In this document: piece by piece, positions 33,805 through 41,984 of the stretch
Position numbering within the stretch: position 1 is the first letter of the stretch
How the letters are laid out: the number at the start of each line of letters is the position of its first letter
Source of the DNA: Bradyrhizobium erythrophlei
Lineage (GTDB): Bacteria > Pseudomonadota > Alphaproteobacteria > Rhizobiales > Xanthobacteraceae
Length of the DNA: 64,000 nt
Assembly: GCF_900129425.1 (NCBI RefSeq)
Contig: NZ_LT670817.1
Location: 3,410,001 to 3,474,000 of the forward strand
Direction of reading: 5' to 3'
The notes under the pieces: generated by a model
The model's database searches: none
What the model saw: only the letters and a program-made list of their open reading frames with translations
What the model was told of the DNA's origin: nothing
Made by a program: the position numbers and the translations under genes

Positions 33805-36800
33805 TCACGAACACCCCGTCGTGCTTCCGCACGTATCGCACTTCATGCAGGTGCCATTCCGCACCAGCGAGAAATGCCCGCATTCGCCGCACATCTCGCC
33901 CTCATAGCCCTTTGCCTTGGCTTCGGCCCGACGCTCGGCCTTGGACGGCGCGGCCTGGGCCGCGGCTCCCGCCTTGCTCCACTGCAGCGCTTCCAGCTTT
34001 TCGGTCGGCGACAGATCGTGCTGGGCTTCCTGCTTGAACGCGACGGCGCCTTCGACCGCGTCGGCGGCACGCGCCGTGGAGCCGTGCTGGGACATCGAGG
34101 TGACGTTTGGCGCCGCCCCTCCCGGCGCACTGCGTGCGCCACCCTCTCCACCAACGGGGGAGGGTGAAGGGCTGCGCATGACCACGAGATTGTCGGTGCG
34201 CGAGCGGGTCAGGCCCTTCGACAGGTACTTGCTGCTGGGATGCTCCGGCTGCTTGCCTTCCTCGACGCCCTTGCCCATGGCGTCGAAGTTGGACTCGGAG
34301 GGATCGACATGGGCGAGGTCGAAGCGACCCATGTAGCTGACCGCGAGTTCGCGGAACACATAGTCCAGGATCGAGGTCGCGTACTTGATGCTGTCGTTGC
34401 CCTGCACGGGCCCGGCGGGCTCGAAGCGGGTGAAGGTGAAGGCGTCGACATATTCCTCCAGCGGCACGCCGTATTGCAGGCCGAGCGAGACCGCGATGGC
34501 GAAGTTGTTGATGAAGGAGCGCAGCGCCGCGCCTTCCTTGTGCATGTCGATGAAGATCTCGCCGATCCGGCCGTCATCATATTCGCCGGTGCGCAGGTAA
34601 ACCTTGTGCCCGCCGACCACGGCCTTCTGGGTGTAGCCCTTGCGGCGGTCCGGCATCTTCTCGCGTTCGCGCATGACGACAATGCGCTCGACCAGCCGCT
34701 CCACGACCTTCTCCGAAAGGGCCGCGGTCCGCGCGGCCATCGGCTTGTCGTAGAACGCCTCGACCGCATCCTCTTCCTCGTCGTCGTCGCTGATCAGCTG
34801 CGAGTTCAGCGGCTGCGACAGTTTTGAGCCGTCGCGGTAGAGCGCGTTGGCCTTCAGCGCGAGCTTCCAGGACAACAGATAGGCGGACTTGCAGTCCTCC
34901 ACCGTGGCGTCGTTGGGCATGTTGATGGTTTTGCTGATCGCGCCGGAGATGAACGGCTGCGACGCCGCCATCATGCGGATGTGGCTTTCCACGGACAGAT
35001 AGCGCTTGCCGATCTTGCCGCAGGGGTTGGCGCAGTCGAACACGCTGTAGTGCTCGGCCTTCAGATGCGGCGCGCCTTCCACCGTCATCGCGCCGCAGAT
35101 GTGGACGTTGGCGGCCTCGATCTCGCGCTTGGAGAAACCGACCGCTGACAACAGGTCGAAATTCGCTGCGGCAATGGCTTCCGGCTCGATCTTCAAGGTG
35201 TCGCGCAGGAAATCCTCGCCAAAGGTCCATTTGTTGAAGGCGAATTTGATGTCGAACGCGGTGGGCAGCGCAGCCTCCACCTTTGCGAGAGCTTCGTCGG
35301 TAAAACCCTTGGCTTTCAAGGTGGAAACGTTGATCGCCGGGGCGTTGGAAAGCGAGCCGTGGCCGACGGCATAGGCCTCGATCTCCGCGATGTCGCTTTC
35401 GCGGTAGCCGAGCGCGCGCAGTGCCTCAGGCACGGCGCGGTTGATGATCTTCCAGTAGCCGCCGCCGGCGAGCTTCTTGAATTTCACCAGCGCGAAATCC
35501 GGCTCGATGCCGGTGGTGTCGCAATCCATCACCAGACCGATGGTGCCGGTCGGCGCCACCACGGTGGTCTGCGCGTTGCGGTAGCCATGGAGTTCGCCGA
35601 GTTCGAGCGCCTTGTCCCAGGCGGCCTTGGCGTGCTCGATGATCTCGGTCTGCGGCACGCTGGCGTAATCCAGCGGCACCGGCGAGACCGCGAGCGCCTC
35701 ATAGCCCCTGCTTTCGCCGTGCGCGGCGCGGCGGTGGTTGCGGATCACCCGCAGCATGTGGGCGGCGTTCTTCTTGTAGCCGGGGAAGGGGCCGAGTTCC
35801 TTCGCCATCTCCGCCGAGGTGGCGTAGCTGATGCCGGTCATGATGGCGGTCAGCGCGCCGCACAGCGCGCGGCCTTCCTTTGAGTCATAGGACAGGCCCA
35901 TGGTCATCAGGAGACCGCCGATATTGGCAAAGCCGAGGCCCAGCGTGCGGAACTCGTAGGACAGTTCCGCGATCGCCTTCGACGGAAACTGCGCCATCAT
36001 CACGGAGATTTCGAGCACGACCGTCCAGAGACGGCAGAGATGCTCGTAGGCGTCGACGTCGAACAGTTTTGTCGTGGTGTTGTAGAAGGTGATGAGGTTC
36101 GCCGAGGCCAGGTTGCAGGCGGTGTCGTCCAGGAACATGTATTCCGAGCACGGATTGGAGGCGCGGATGTCGCCCGACGCCTTGCAGGTGTGCCAGTCGT
36201 TCATGGTGGTGTTGAAGTGCAGGCCGGGATCGGCCGAGGCCCAGGCGGCGTGGCCGATCTTTTCCCAGAGGTCGCGCGCTTTAAGGGTTTTTGTCACTTT
36301 CTTGTTGGTGCGGCCGATCAGATTCCAGTCGCCATCGGTTTCCACCGCGCGCAAAAAGTCGTCCTTCAGCGAGACCGAATTGTTGGAGTTCTGGCCGGAT
36401 ACCGTGAGGTAGGCCTCCGAATCCCAGTCGGTGTCGTAGATCGGAAAGTCGATGTCCTTGTAGCCCTGCCGGGCGAACTGGATGACGCGCTTGATCATGC
36501 CGTCGGCGACCATGGCGCGGCGCGCGAGCTTGATTTCACGGCGCAGCGCCGGGTTCTTCTCGGGATCGAAGCAGTCGTCGCCCGAGCCTTCGCAGTTGAC
36601 GCAAGCCTTTAAGACCGCCTTGAGGTGGCGCTGGTTGAGCTTGGAGCCGGTGACGAGGGCGGCGACCTTCTGCTCCTCCTTCACCTTCCAGTCGATATAG
36701 GTCTCGATGTCAGGATGATCGGCGTCGACCACCACCATCTTGGCGGCGCGGCGCGTGGTGCCGCCGGACTTGATCGCGCCGGCGGCGCGGTCGCCGATCT

Positions 36801-37575
36801 TGAGGAAGCTCATCAGGCCCGACGAGCGGCCGCCGCCCGACAACTTTTCGCCTTCGCCGCGCAAACGTGAAAAATTCGAGCCGGTGCCGGAGCCGTATTT
36901 GAACAGGCGGGCTTCACGCACCCAGAGGTCCATGATGCCGCCCTCGTTGACGAGGTCGTCATTGACGCCCTGGATGAAGCAGGCGTGCGGCTGCGGATGC
37001 TCGTAGGCCGACTTCGACTTGGTCAGTTTGCCGGTGAAGGGATCGACGTAATAGTGGCCCTGGCCGGGGCCGTCGACGCCGTAGGCCCAGTGCAGTCCGG
37101 TGTTGAACCACTGCGGCGAATTCGGCGCCACCATCTGCTTCGCCAGCATGTAGCGCAGCTCGTCATAGAAGGCGCGGGCGTCTTCTTCCGATGAGAAGTA
37201 GCTGCCCTTCCAGCCCCAATAGGTCCAGCAGCCGGCGAGGCGGTCGAACACCTGCTTGGCCGAGAGTTCGCTGACATAGCGCTCGGATTCGGGCAGGTCG
37301 GCGAGCGCCGCGGTGTCCGGCACCGAGCGCCACAGCCAGGACGGCACGGTCTCTTCCTCGACCTTCCTCAGGCGCGCGGCGACGCCCGCTTTACGAAAAT
37401 ACTTCTGGGCCAGCACGTCGGAAGCGACCTGCGACCAGAATTCGGGCACTTCGACGTTTTCGAGGCGAAACACCACCGAGCCGTCAGGGTTGCGGATCTC
37501 AGATGTCGTCAATCTGAAATCAATTCCTGCGTAAGGTGACTGGCCGTCTGTGGTGTTGCGCCGTTCGATTCGCAT
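33805..37575 (-). CDS. nrdJ: Vitamin B12-dependent ribonucleotide reductase (class II)
   Basis: A 1256-residue adenosylcobalamin-dependent ribonucleotide reductase. Seen: N-terminal RNTTDGQSPYAGIDFRLTTS, PNSPQWFNTGLHWAYG near 128, active-site region NPCSEYMFLDDTACNLASAN near 480, APTGTIGLVMDCDTTGIEPD near 715, and a C-terminal Cys cluster CGECG...CMKCDTCGSTTGC that relays reducing equivalents. It converts NTPs or NDPs to deoxy forms with no oxygen requirement. The start at 37575 (MRIERRNTT) is chosen on homology. Around residues 1135-1155 the frame carries SPSPVGGEGGARSAPGGAAP, encoded by an inserted intergenic-type palindrome. A long structured leader lies upstream. Confidence 0.95.
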   Translation of the reverse strand: MRIERRNTTDGQSPYAGIDFRLTTSEIRNPDGSVVFRLENVEVPEFWSQVASDVLAQKYFRKAGVAARLRKVEEETVPSWLWRSVPDTAALADLPESERYVSELSAKQVFDRLAGCWTYWGWKGSYFSSEEDARAFYDELRYMLAKQMVAPNSPQWFNTGLHWAYGVDGPGQGHYYVDPFTGKLTKSKSAYEHPQPHACFIQGVNDDLVNEGGIMDLWVREARLFKYGSGTGSNFSRLRGEGEKLSGGGRSSGLMSFLKIGDRAAGAIKSGGTTRRAAKMVVVDADHPDIETYIDWKVKEEQKVAALVTGSKLNQRHLKAVLKACVNCEGSGDDCFDPEKNPALRREIKLARRAMVADGMIKRVIQFARQGYKDIDFPIYDTDWDSEAYLTVSGQNSNNSVSLKDDFLRAVETDGDWNLIGRTNKKVTKTLKARDLWEKIGHAAWASADPGLHFNTTMNDWHTCKASGDIRASNPCSEYMFLDDTACNLASANLITFYNTTTKLFDVDAYEHLCRLWTVVLEISVMMAQFPSKAIAELSYEFRTLGLGFANIGGLLMTMGLSYDSKEGRALCGALTAIMTGISYATSAEMAKELGPFPGYKKNAAHMLRVIRNHRRAAHGESRGYEALAVSPVPLDYASVPQTEIIEHAKAAWDKALELGELHGYRNAQTTVVAPTGTIGLVMDCDTTGIEPDFALVKFKKLAGGGYWKIINRAVPEALRALGYRESDIAEIEAYAVGHGSLSNAPAINVSTLKAKGFTDEALAKVEAALPTAFDIKFAFNKWTFGEDFLRDTLKIEPEAIAAANFDLLSAVGFSKREIEAANVHICGAMTVEGAPHLKAEHYSVFDCANPCGKIGKRYLSVESHIRMMAASQPFISGAISKTINMPNDATVEDCKSAYLLSWKLALKANALYRDGSKLSQPLNSQLISDDDEEEDAVEAFYDKPMAARTAALSEKVVERLVERIVVMREREKMPDRRKGYTQKAVVGGHKVYLRTGEYDDGRIGEIFIDMHKEGAALRSFINNFAIAVSLGLQYGVPLEEYVDAFTFTRFEPAGPVQGNDSIKYATSILDYVFRELAVSYMGRFDLAHVDPSESNFDAMGKGVEEGKQPEHPSSKYLSKGLTRSRTDNLVVMRSPSPSPVGGEGGARSAPGGAAPNVTSMSQHGSTARAADAVEGAVAFKQEAQHDLSPTEKLEALQWSKAGAAAQAAPSKAERRAEAKAKGYEGEMCGECGHFSLVRNGTCMKCDTCGSTTGCS
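34111..34171. repeat. Palindromic repeat inside nrdJ
   Basis: CGCCCCTCCCGGCGCACTGC, then ACCCTCTCCACCAACGGGGG and AGGGTGAAGGG: the GGGGAGAGGG-type hairpin repeat normally found between genes in Bradyrhizobium-like genomes. Here it is in frame and translated in a low-complexity linker before the C-terminal Cys cluster. Confidence 0.65.
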
Positions 37576-37955
37576 GGTCGTGCCCCGTTCTTTTTGACCG
37601 GACCGCATCGCGCGGCGCCGGGTGTTGTTCCTTGAGCGAGCCGTCGGTCCCACACAAATAGTGCCGGCCTCCGTGCTTCGCAGTGCAGCCGGTGGACCGG
37701 CCTGTTTCTCTGTGCGCAAATCGATGCATCGATTTGCGCTCTCAACGCCCCAACTCGAAACCTGAGCCATTTGGCCCGTTTTTGGCGCTCCGAAAGCCCG
37801 GGATTCCGGGCAAACAAGCCCGTCACCCCTGCCTCTTCAGGCAGTCGGAGTGGTCATTTTGGAACCCTGTCAGGGAGCGTTCAGCGGGACTGAAAACTAC
37901 CCGACACCGAACGATCCAAAACTAGGACGACTCCCTTGCGCCCGTCAAGGATTAG
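37576..37955 (-). promoter_or_regulatory. Long structured leader and promoter of nrdJ
   Basis: About 350 nt upstream of nrdJ without a gene. A 26-bp perfect palindrome lies at 37714-37739 (arms GCGCAAATCGATG), with further hairpins such as CTGCCTGAAGAGGCAG (about 37839-37854) and GGGCTTGTTTGCCC (37810-37825). A promoter candidate reads TTGACG-N17-CTAGTT on the minus strand (about 37948-37920). I do not see the conserved B12 box of cobalamin riboswitches. The layout suggests RNA- or protein-mediated control of nrdJ. Confidence 0.45.
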
Positions 37956-38313
37956 TACGAGTTCCTGAATCAAATACTAAATATGGTGGAAACAGGGGAA
38001 AACCAGGGGGGTGAGCCGCCTCCTGACAGCGCCAAGTATCAGTGAGTCCTCAGGGAATCCCAAGCAGAAAAAATCTCGCCGAGCGTGCGAAATCGAGCTT
38101 CGCCCGCTGTTCACAGGGCAACTATTTATTGTGCCCGAGGGGTTGCTCTGGCGAGACTCACGTGAAGCTACGGGGGAGTCCGGGCTGCATGCCCGGCGGC
38201 CGATCGTATTCGGCCTCGATACGCGGCGAGATGGCGCCGATTCCCACCGGTTGTTTCAACCGACTCAAAGCCACGGTGGCCGGCGTCGCGCCGGTGAGCC
38301 GATCGTGACCACG
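37956..38313. other. Intergenic stretch, no gene seen
   Basis: About 360 bp. Contains the hairpin GGGCTGCATGCCC (about 38182-38196) and a GGCGTCGCGCCGG palindrome. A 125-codon open frame across it has no coding character. Confidence 0.45.
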
Positions 38314-38346
38314 AAAAAACGGCGCACCGGAGTGCGCCGTCTTTCA
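38314..38346 (-). terminator. Intrinsic terminator of the BA14K gene
   Basis: ACGGCGCAC and GTGCGCCGT arms with a short CGGA loop, followed on the minus strand by TTTTTT. It begins 20 bp past the stop codon. Confidence 0.8.
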
Positions 38347-38366
38347 ATCCAGGATCTCACGTGCGG

Positions 38367-38936
38367 TTACGGGCAGGGGTGCCGGTAGCCGTCATTGCCC
38401 AAATACGTTCCGGACTGCGGATCGTAGGAGCGGTAGGTCTGCATGCAGTAGGTGACCGAATCATCACCGCCATCCGGCATGACCGCGACCGGGCCACCAT
38501 CATAATACTGGTCGTCATAGTAACCCGGCCCGTAGTCCGGTGCGCCATAATAGCCGTAGGCACCGGACGCGAGCGCGCCGCCGACCACTGCACCGGCCAC
38601 TGCGCCGGGGATAAAGCCGCCGCCGCCGTCGCGGCGATAGCCGCCGCCGCCATCGTGGCGATAGCCGCCCGCGTAGCCGCCGCGATAGACGCCACCGCCG
38701 CCGCCGCCGCTAAAACGCGCCCCAGGAGCGCCGCCGCCACTAAAACGCGCCGCCGGTGCGCCGCCGCCCATGCGCGGGCCACCGCCGCCGGCGTGGAAGC
38801 TGCCTCCGCCGCCAGGAGCCCGGGCGCCAGCGCCCGCACGTGCGTGTGGGGTCTGGGCGAAACTTGCGGATGGCACCGCCATCGGCAAAACCAGCGCCAT
38901 GATGGCGGCGGTACTTAAAACTTTAAGACTGATCAT
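38367..38936 (-). CDS. BA14K family exported glycine-rich protein
   Basis: A 189-residue protein. A signal peptide (VLSTAAIMALVLPMAVPSAS, cleavage near SFA-Q) is followed by a Gly/Ala/Arg-rich low-complexity region with repeated ARFSGGGAPGARFSGGG units, a short hydrophobic GAVAGAVVGGALASGAYGYY segment and the C-terminal BA14K motif, DDSVTYCMQTYRSYDPQSGT, YLGNDGYRHPCP, with its two Cys. BA14K was described as a Brucella immunoreactive lectin-like protein; rhizobial members are envelope proteins of unclear role. The start at 38936 (MISLK) has GGAG upstream; other Met codons precede it. Confidence 0.8.
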   Translation of the reverse strand: MISLKVLSTAAIMALVLPMAVPSASFAQTPHARAGAGARAPGGGGSFHAGGGGPRMGGGAPAARFSGGGAPGARFSGGGGGGVYRGGYAGGYRHDGGGGYRRDGGGGFIPGAVAGAVVGGALASGAYGYYGAPDYGPGYYDDQYYDGGPVAVMPDGGDDSVTYCMQTYRSYDPQSGTYLGNDGYRHPCP

Positions 38937-39198
38937 CGTCGGCTCCATATGCGAGACCCAGTCCAACCCCTATCCGGGGTGGACGTTCCCGCGCCTTGCA
39001 CGTATTTGTGCATGCAGGTCAGACTGTGGGACCGGAACTGTACGCGGAATGAACGGATTGCGCCGATTCCGCGACGGAACGCGCTGACGCCGTGGGCGGG
39101 CGGACTTCGCCCGAACCGCCTGAAAACCGGACTTAACTGGACAATTCGGCCGGCTGATGGCATCAGACGGCCAGCGCTTCTCGAACCGGCCGGCCCCG

Positions 39199-39609
39199 AT
39201 GAAACTGTTTCTTCTCAAGATGTTCACATGGTGGAACGGCCAGACCTTCGGCACGCAATTGTGGACGTGGCGGTTCGGCGAACTGGTCGGCGAGGACGAG
39301 CAGGGCAACCGCTACTTTCGCACCAGGGGCCGCAAGATCGATCCGGCGCTCGGCTTCGAGCGGCGCTGGGTGGTGTACAACGGCTATGCCGAGGCGACGC
39401 GGATCCCGCCGTCGTGGCATGGCTGGATTCATCACACCGTCGACGTCGCGCCGACCGAGGAAAGCTACAAGCCGCATGAATGGGAAAAGCCGCACATTCC
39501 CAACATGACGGGAACGCCGGCGGCCTATCGTCCGCCAGGCTCGACGCTGGCCAGCGGGCGCCGCCCTAAGGCCACCGGCGACTACCAGCCCTGGACGCCG
39601 GGGAACTGA
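39199..39609 (+). CDS. NDUFA12-family NADH:ubiquinone oxidoreductase accessory subunit
   Basis: A 136-residue homologue of mitochondrial complex I subunit NDUFA12 (B17.2). Seen: MKLFLLKMFTWWNGQTFGTQ at the start, GEDEQGNRYFRTRGRK, ERRWVVYNGYAEATRIPPSW then HGWIHHTVDVAPTE, and PHIPNMTGTPAAYRPPGSTL. Alphaproteobacterial complex I carries this supernumerary subunit on the matrix/cytoplasmic side. Start at 39199 by homology; an in-frame ATG at 39157 has no better ribosome-binding site. The nuo operon is not nearby, as is usual for this gene. Confidence 0.9.
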   Translation: MKLFLLKMFTWWNGQTFGTQLWTWRFGELVGEDEQGNRYFRTRGRKIDPALGFERRWVVYNGYAEATRIPPSWHGWIHHTVDVAPTEESYKPHEWEKPHIPNMTGTPAAYRPPGSTLASGRRPKATGDYQPWTPGN

Positions 39610-39621
39610 ACTTCCACTGCC

Positions 39622-39735
39622 GTCATTCCGGGGCAGCCCGCAGGGCTGAACCCGGAATCTCGAGATTCCCCGATGTGCAATTGCACATCTGAGGTTCGCT
39701 CGCTTTGCTCGCGCCCCGAATGACGGTGTTCACGC
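39622..39735. repeat. GTCATTCCGGGG-type dispersed repeat
   Basis: Contains GCCGTCATTCCGGGGCAGCC, a GGAATCTCGAGATTCC palindrome, ATGTGCAATTGCACAT (a perfect 16-bp palindrome) and GCTCGCTTTGCTCGCGCCCC then GAATGACGG. A composite of palindromic units, common between genes in this lineage. Confidence 0.7.
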
Positions 39736-39754
39736 CTGTGAACAGCGGGGAGAG

Positions 39755-40003
39755 CGGGGATATATGTCGCCGCGTTCTTGCCGCCTCCACGCGATCATGG
39801 CCCAATGGCTCACCCTACGGAGGTGGGAAACCATCGCGTCGGTTCGGGCCACAGTTCGCGACTGCCCCGATTTGCAGCGGCACCCGATGAGGACAACGGC
39901 TGGGAGATAGGCCCCTGGTGCAGACATCCTGAAATCGCCCGTTAATGTGGAGCCGCCGTAGGAAAGGAAAGGCCGTCTGGGAAATCCCAGGCGGCCTTTT
40001 TCT
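39755..40003 (+). ncRNA. Candidate structured RNA ending in a terminator
   Basis: No protein frame. The stretch 39790-39855 can form CGCGAT/ATCGCG and ATGG/CCAT stems around CACC...GGTG, plus a GGCCC/GGGCC pairing that crosses them, a possible pseudoknot. It ends at a strong hairpin with a T-run (39971-40003). Upstream there is a TGTTCAC-N4-GTGAACA dyad (39729-39746) and TATATG as a weak -10. It does not match 6S, SRP, RNase P or tmRNA signatures that I know. Confidence 0.3.
39969..40003. terminator. Intrinsic terminator, possibly bidirectional
   Basis: AAGGCCGTCTGGG and CCCAGGCGGCCTT arms (one mismatch pair) around AAAT, followed on the plus strand by TTTTTC and on the minus strand by TTTCCTTTCC. 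It would also end the PfpI-family gene that stops at 40029. Confidence 0.8.
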
Positions 40004-40028
40004 TTGCATCGATCCCAATGGAAGTATT

Positions 40029-40715
40029 TTACGCCAGCCGCGCGGCGGCGCGATGCACGGCCTCGCCGCGGCGTTTTTTGGACGGCGCGATTTTCTCCTT
40101 GGTCAGCGCAAGAACTTCCGGCGGCGCGGTATCGGGCGAGCCGGCGTTGAACGGCGGCGCCGGGTTGTATTCGATCCGAAGCTGGATCGCTTCCGCGGTT
40201 GGCCGGTCGACCATGATCGATACCAGGGTCAGCGCGAAATCGATCCCCGCGGTGACGCCGCCGCCGGTGATGCGGTTGCGGTCGACGCAGACGCGGGTGT
40301 TGGTCGGTATCGCGCCGAACGACTCAAGAAATTCCATCGCCGTCCAGTGCGTGGCGGCGCGGTAGCCCCGGAGCAGGCCGGCGGCGCCCAGCACCAGCGA
40401 TCCCGTGCAGACCGAGGTGATGTATTTGGCGCCGACCGCCTGCCGGCGCAAGAAGTCCAGCATCTCCTCGTCATTGACCATGTCATCGCTGCCGGCCCCG
40501 CCGGGGACGCAGATCACGTCGAGCTGCGGGCAATCCGCGAAGGTAACGGTGGGCGTCAGCACCATCACGGAATCGCTCGGCACCGGCTCCATCCGTTTCC
40601 AGATCAGATGCACGTTGGCGCCGGGCACGCTCGAGAACACCTGCAGTGGTCCGGTGAAGTCGAGCTGGGTCACCTTGGGAAAGATCACGAGACCAATCTG
40701 GAGCGGCGCGGACAT
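40029..40715 (-). CDS. DJ-1/PfpI family protein (isonitrile hydratase-like)
   Basis: A 228-residue DJ-1/PfpI-superfamily protein: IGLVIFPKVTQLDFTGPLQV at the N-terminus, the nucleophile elbow ITSVCTGSLVLGAAGLLRGY near 100 with Cys, and RAATHWTAMEFLESFGAIPT. The CTGSLVLG...THW arrangement is that of isonitrile hydratase InhA and of the sensor domain of GlxA regulators. ATG at 40715 after AAGG. It is divergent from a GlxA-type regulator 270 bp away, which carries the same domain, so the two probably form a regulator/enzyme pair. Confidence 0.85.
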   Translation of the reverse strand: MSAPLQIGLVIFPKVTQLDFTGPLQVFSSVPGANVHLIWKRMEPVPSDSVMVLTPTVTFADCPQLDVICVPGGAGSDDMVNDEEMLDFLRRQAVGAKYITSVCTGSLVLGAAGLLRGYRAATHWTAMEFLESFGAIPTNTRVCVDRNRITGGGVTAGIDFALTLVSIMVDRPTAEAIQLRIEYNPAPPFNAGSPDTAPPEVLALTKEKIAPSKKRRGEAVHRAAARLA

Positions 40716-40762
40716 ATTGAAGGCCTTTCGAGGTTTGCGATTTTGCGGCCAGCACCTACGCC

Positions 40763-40886
40763 CGTCATTGCCGGGCAAAAGCGCGAAGCGCGTCTTCGCG
40801 CTGGATGACCCGGCAATCCATCACCTTCGCGATGAGTCTTGCGAAGATGATGGATGCCCGGGTCAAGCCCGGGCATGACGACCTCA
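40763..40886. repeat. CCCGGGTCAAGCCCGGGCATGA repeat pair
   Basis: Two inverted units: CGTCATTGCCGGGCAAAAGC followed by GATGACCCGGCAATCCA, and GATGGATGCCCGGGTCAAGC with CCGGGCATGACGA. They lie between the divergent PfpI and GlxA genes and may influence both promoters. Confidence 0.7.
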
Positions 40887-40985
40887 TGTGTGAAGGCCGA
40901 GCCGCCACTTGACCCCTCGATCCTGCCATGATGAGCTCTTGTCTGAAATGCCATATTTCCCTCATTTTCAGACACGGCCTCAATC

Positions 40986-41924
40986 ATGATCGGCATCCTC
41001 GTATTTCCCGATTTCCAGCTGCTCGACGCCGCCGGTCCGATTTCGGTGTTCGAGATCGCAACGCGCTTGAGTGGCGCAAGCCCCTCGATCAGGGTGTTGG
41101 CGGCGAACCCGGGGCCGGTGCGCAGCACCTCCGGCGTCGAGATGGTCGCGCGCGGCTTTAAGCGCTCCGGCGCGATCAGCACCCTGGTCGTGGCCGGAGG
41201 CGAGGGAGTCGACGCGGTGGCGAGATGCGACAGGACTCTGACCTTCGTGCGGGGAATGGCCAAACGCGGCGTCCGCCTCGCCAGCGTCTGCTCCGGCGCC
41301 TTCATCCTGGCCGAAGCCGGCGTGCTCGACGGCCGTCAGGCCACCACGCACTGGCAGCGCACCCGGCAATTTCTCGCCAGCTATCCCAGGGTGAAACTGG
41401 AGCCCGACCGGATTTTCGTCCGCGACGGCAATATCTGGAGTTCGGCCGGCATCAGCGCCGGCATCGATCTGGCGCTGGCGATGGCGGCGGAGGATTTCGG
41501 TGACGACGTCGCGCAAAAGACCGCGCGCCAGCTCGTGCTCTATCACCGCCGCAGCGGCGGGCAGTCGCAATTCTCGTCGCTGCTGGAACTGAAGGCGCCC
41601 TCGGGGCGGTTCGGACCGCTGCTGAGCTGGGCGCGCGAACATCTCGATGCGCCGCTGACGGTGGAGGATCTGGCCGAGCAGGCCGGCATGAGCTCGCGGC
41701 ATTTTGCCCGCGCCTTCATTGCGGAGACCGGCACCACGCCGTCGAAGGCGGTGGAGCGGCTGCGGATCGAGGTGGCGCGGCAGCGCGTGCAATCCTCCAG
41801 CGAGGCGATCGAACGCGTCGCGCAGTCGACCGGCTTTCGCGATCCGGAGCGGATGCGCCGCGCCTTCATCCGCGCCTTCGGCCAGCCGCCGCAATCGCTC
41901 CGCCGCGCGGCGCGGGCGGGGTAG
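40986..41924 (+). CDS. GlxA-type AraC family regulator
   Basis: A 312-residue protein with an N-terminal DJ-1/PfpI domain (IGILVFPDFQLLDAAGPISV, nucleophile region LASVCSGAFILAEAGVLDGR, then QATTHW) and a C-terminal AraC double HTH (LTVEDLAEQAGMSSRHFARA, then ERVAQSTGFRDPERMRRAFI). GlxA-type regulators respond to small nitrogen-containing ligands; those known include arginine and choline catabolism activators. It is divergent from a stand-alone DJ-1/PfpI gene, its likely target. A short stretch of its 3' coding region recurs at 47778-47843 with only two synonymous differences. Confidence 0.9.
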   Translation: MIGILVFPDFQLLDAAGPISVFEIATRLSGASPSIRVLAANPGPVRSTSGVEMVARGFKRSGAISTLVVAGGEGVDAVARCDRTLTFVRGMAKRGVRLASVCSGAFILAEAGVLDGRQATTHWQRTRQFLASYPRVKLEPDRIFVRDGNIWSSAGISAGIDLALAMAAEDFGDDVAQKTARQLVLYHRRSGGQSQFSSLLELKAPSGRFGPLLSWAREHLDAPLTVEDLAEQAGMSSRHFARAFIAETGTTPSKAVERLRIEVARQRVQSSSEAIERVAQSTGFRDPERMRRAFIRAFGQPPQSLRRAARAG

Positions 41925-41984
41925 GGCGGAACCCGTCCATCGGCGCGGGAACAGGAGATTGAATGCCGCGTTTAGCCAGCACGC

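Noticed and set aside
37576..37955. Cobalamin riboswitch upstream of nrdJ
   Set aside because: The leader is structured, but I could not find the conserved B12 box or the typical core helices, so it is reported only as an unidentified leader.
38011..38388. 125-codon frame downstream of the nrdJ leader
   Set aside because: Low-complexity composition, no ribosome-binding site, and it runs through the terminator hairpin of the BA14K gene.
39755..40003. Identification as tmRNA, 6S, SRP or RNase P RNA
   Set aside because: None of the signature sequences of these RNAs is present (tag-peptide frame, GGAAG/AGCAG tetraloop region, GAGGAAAGTC block).
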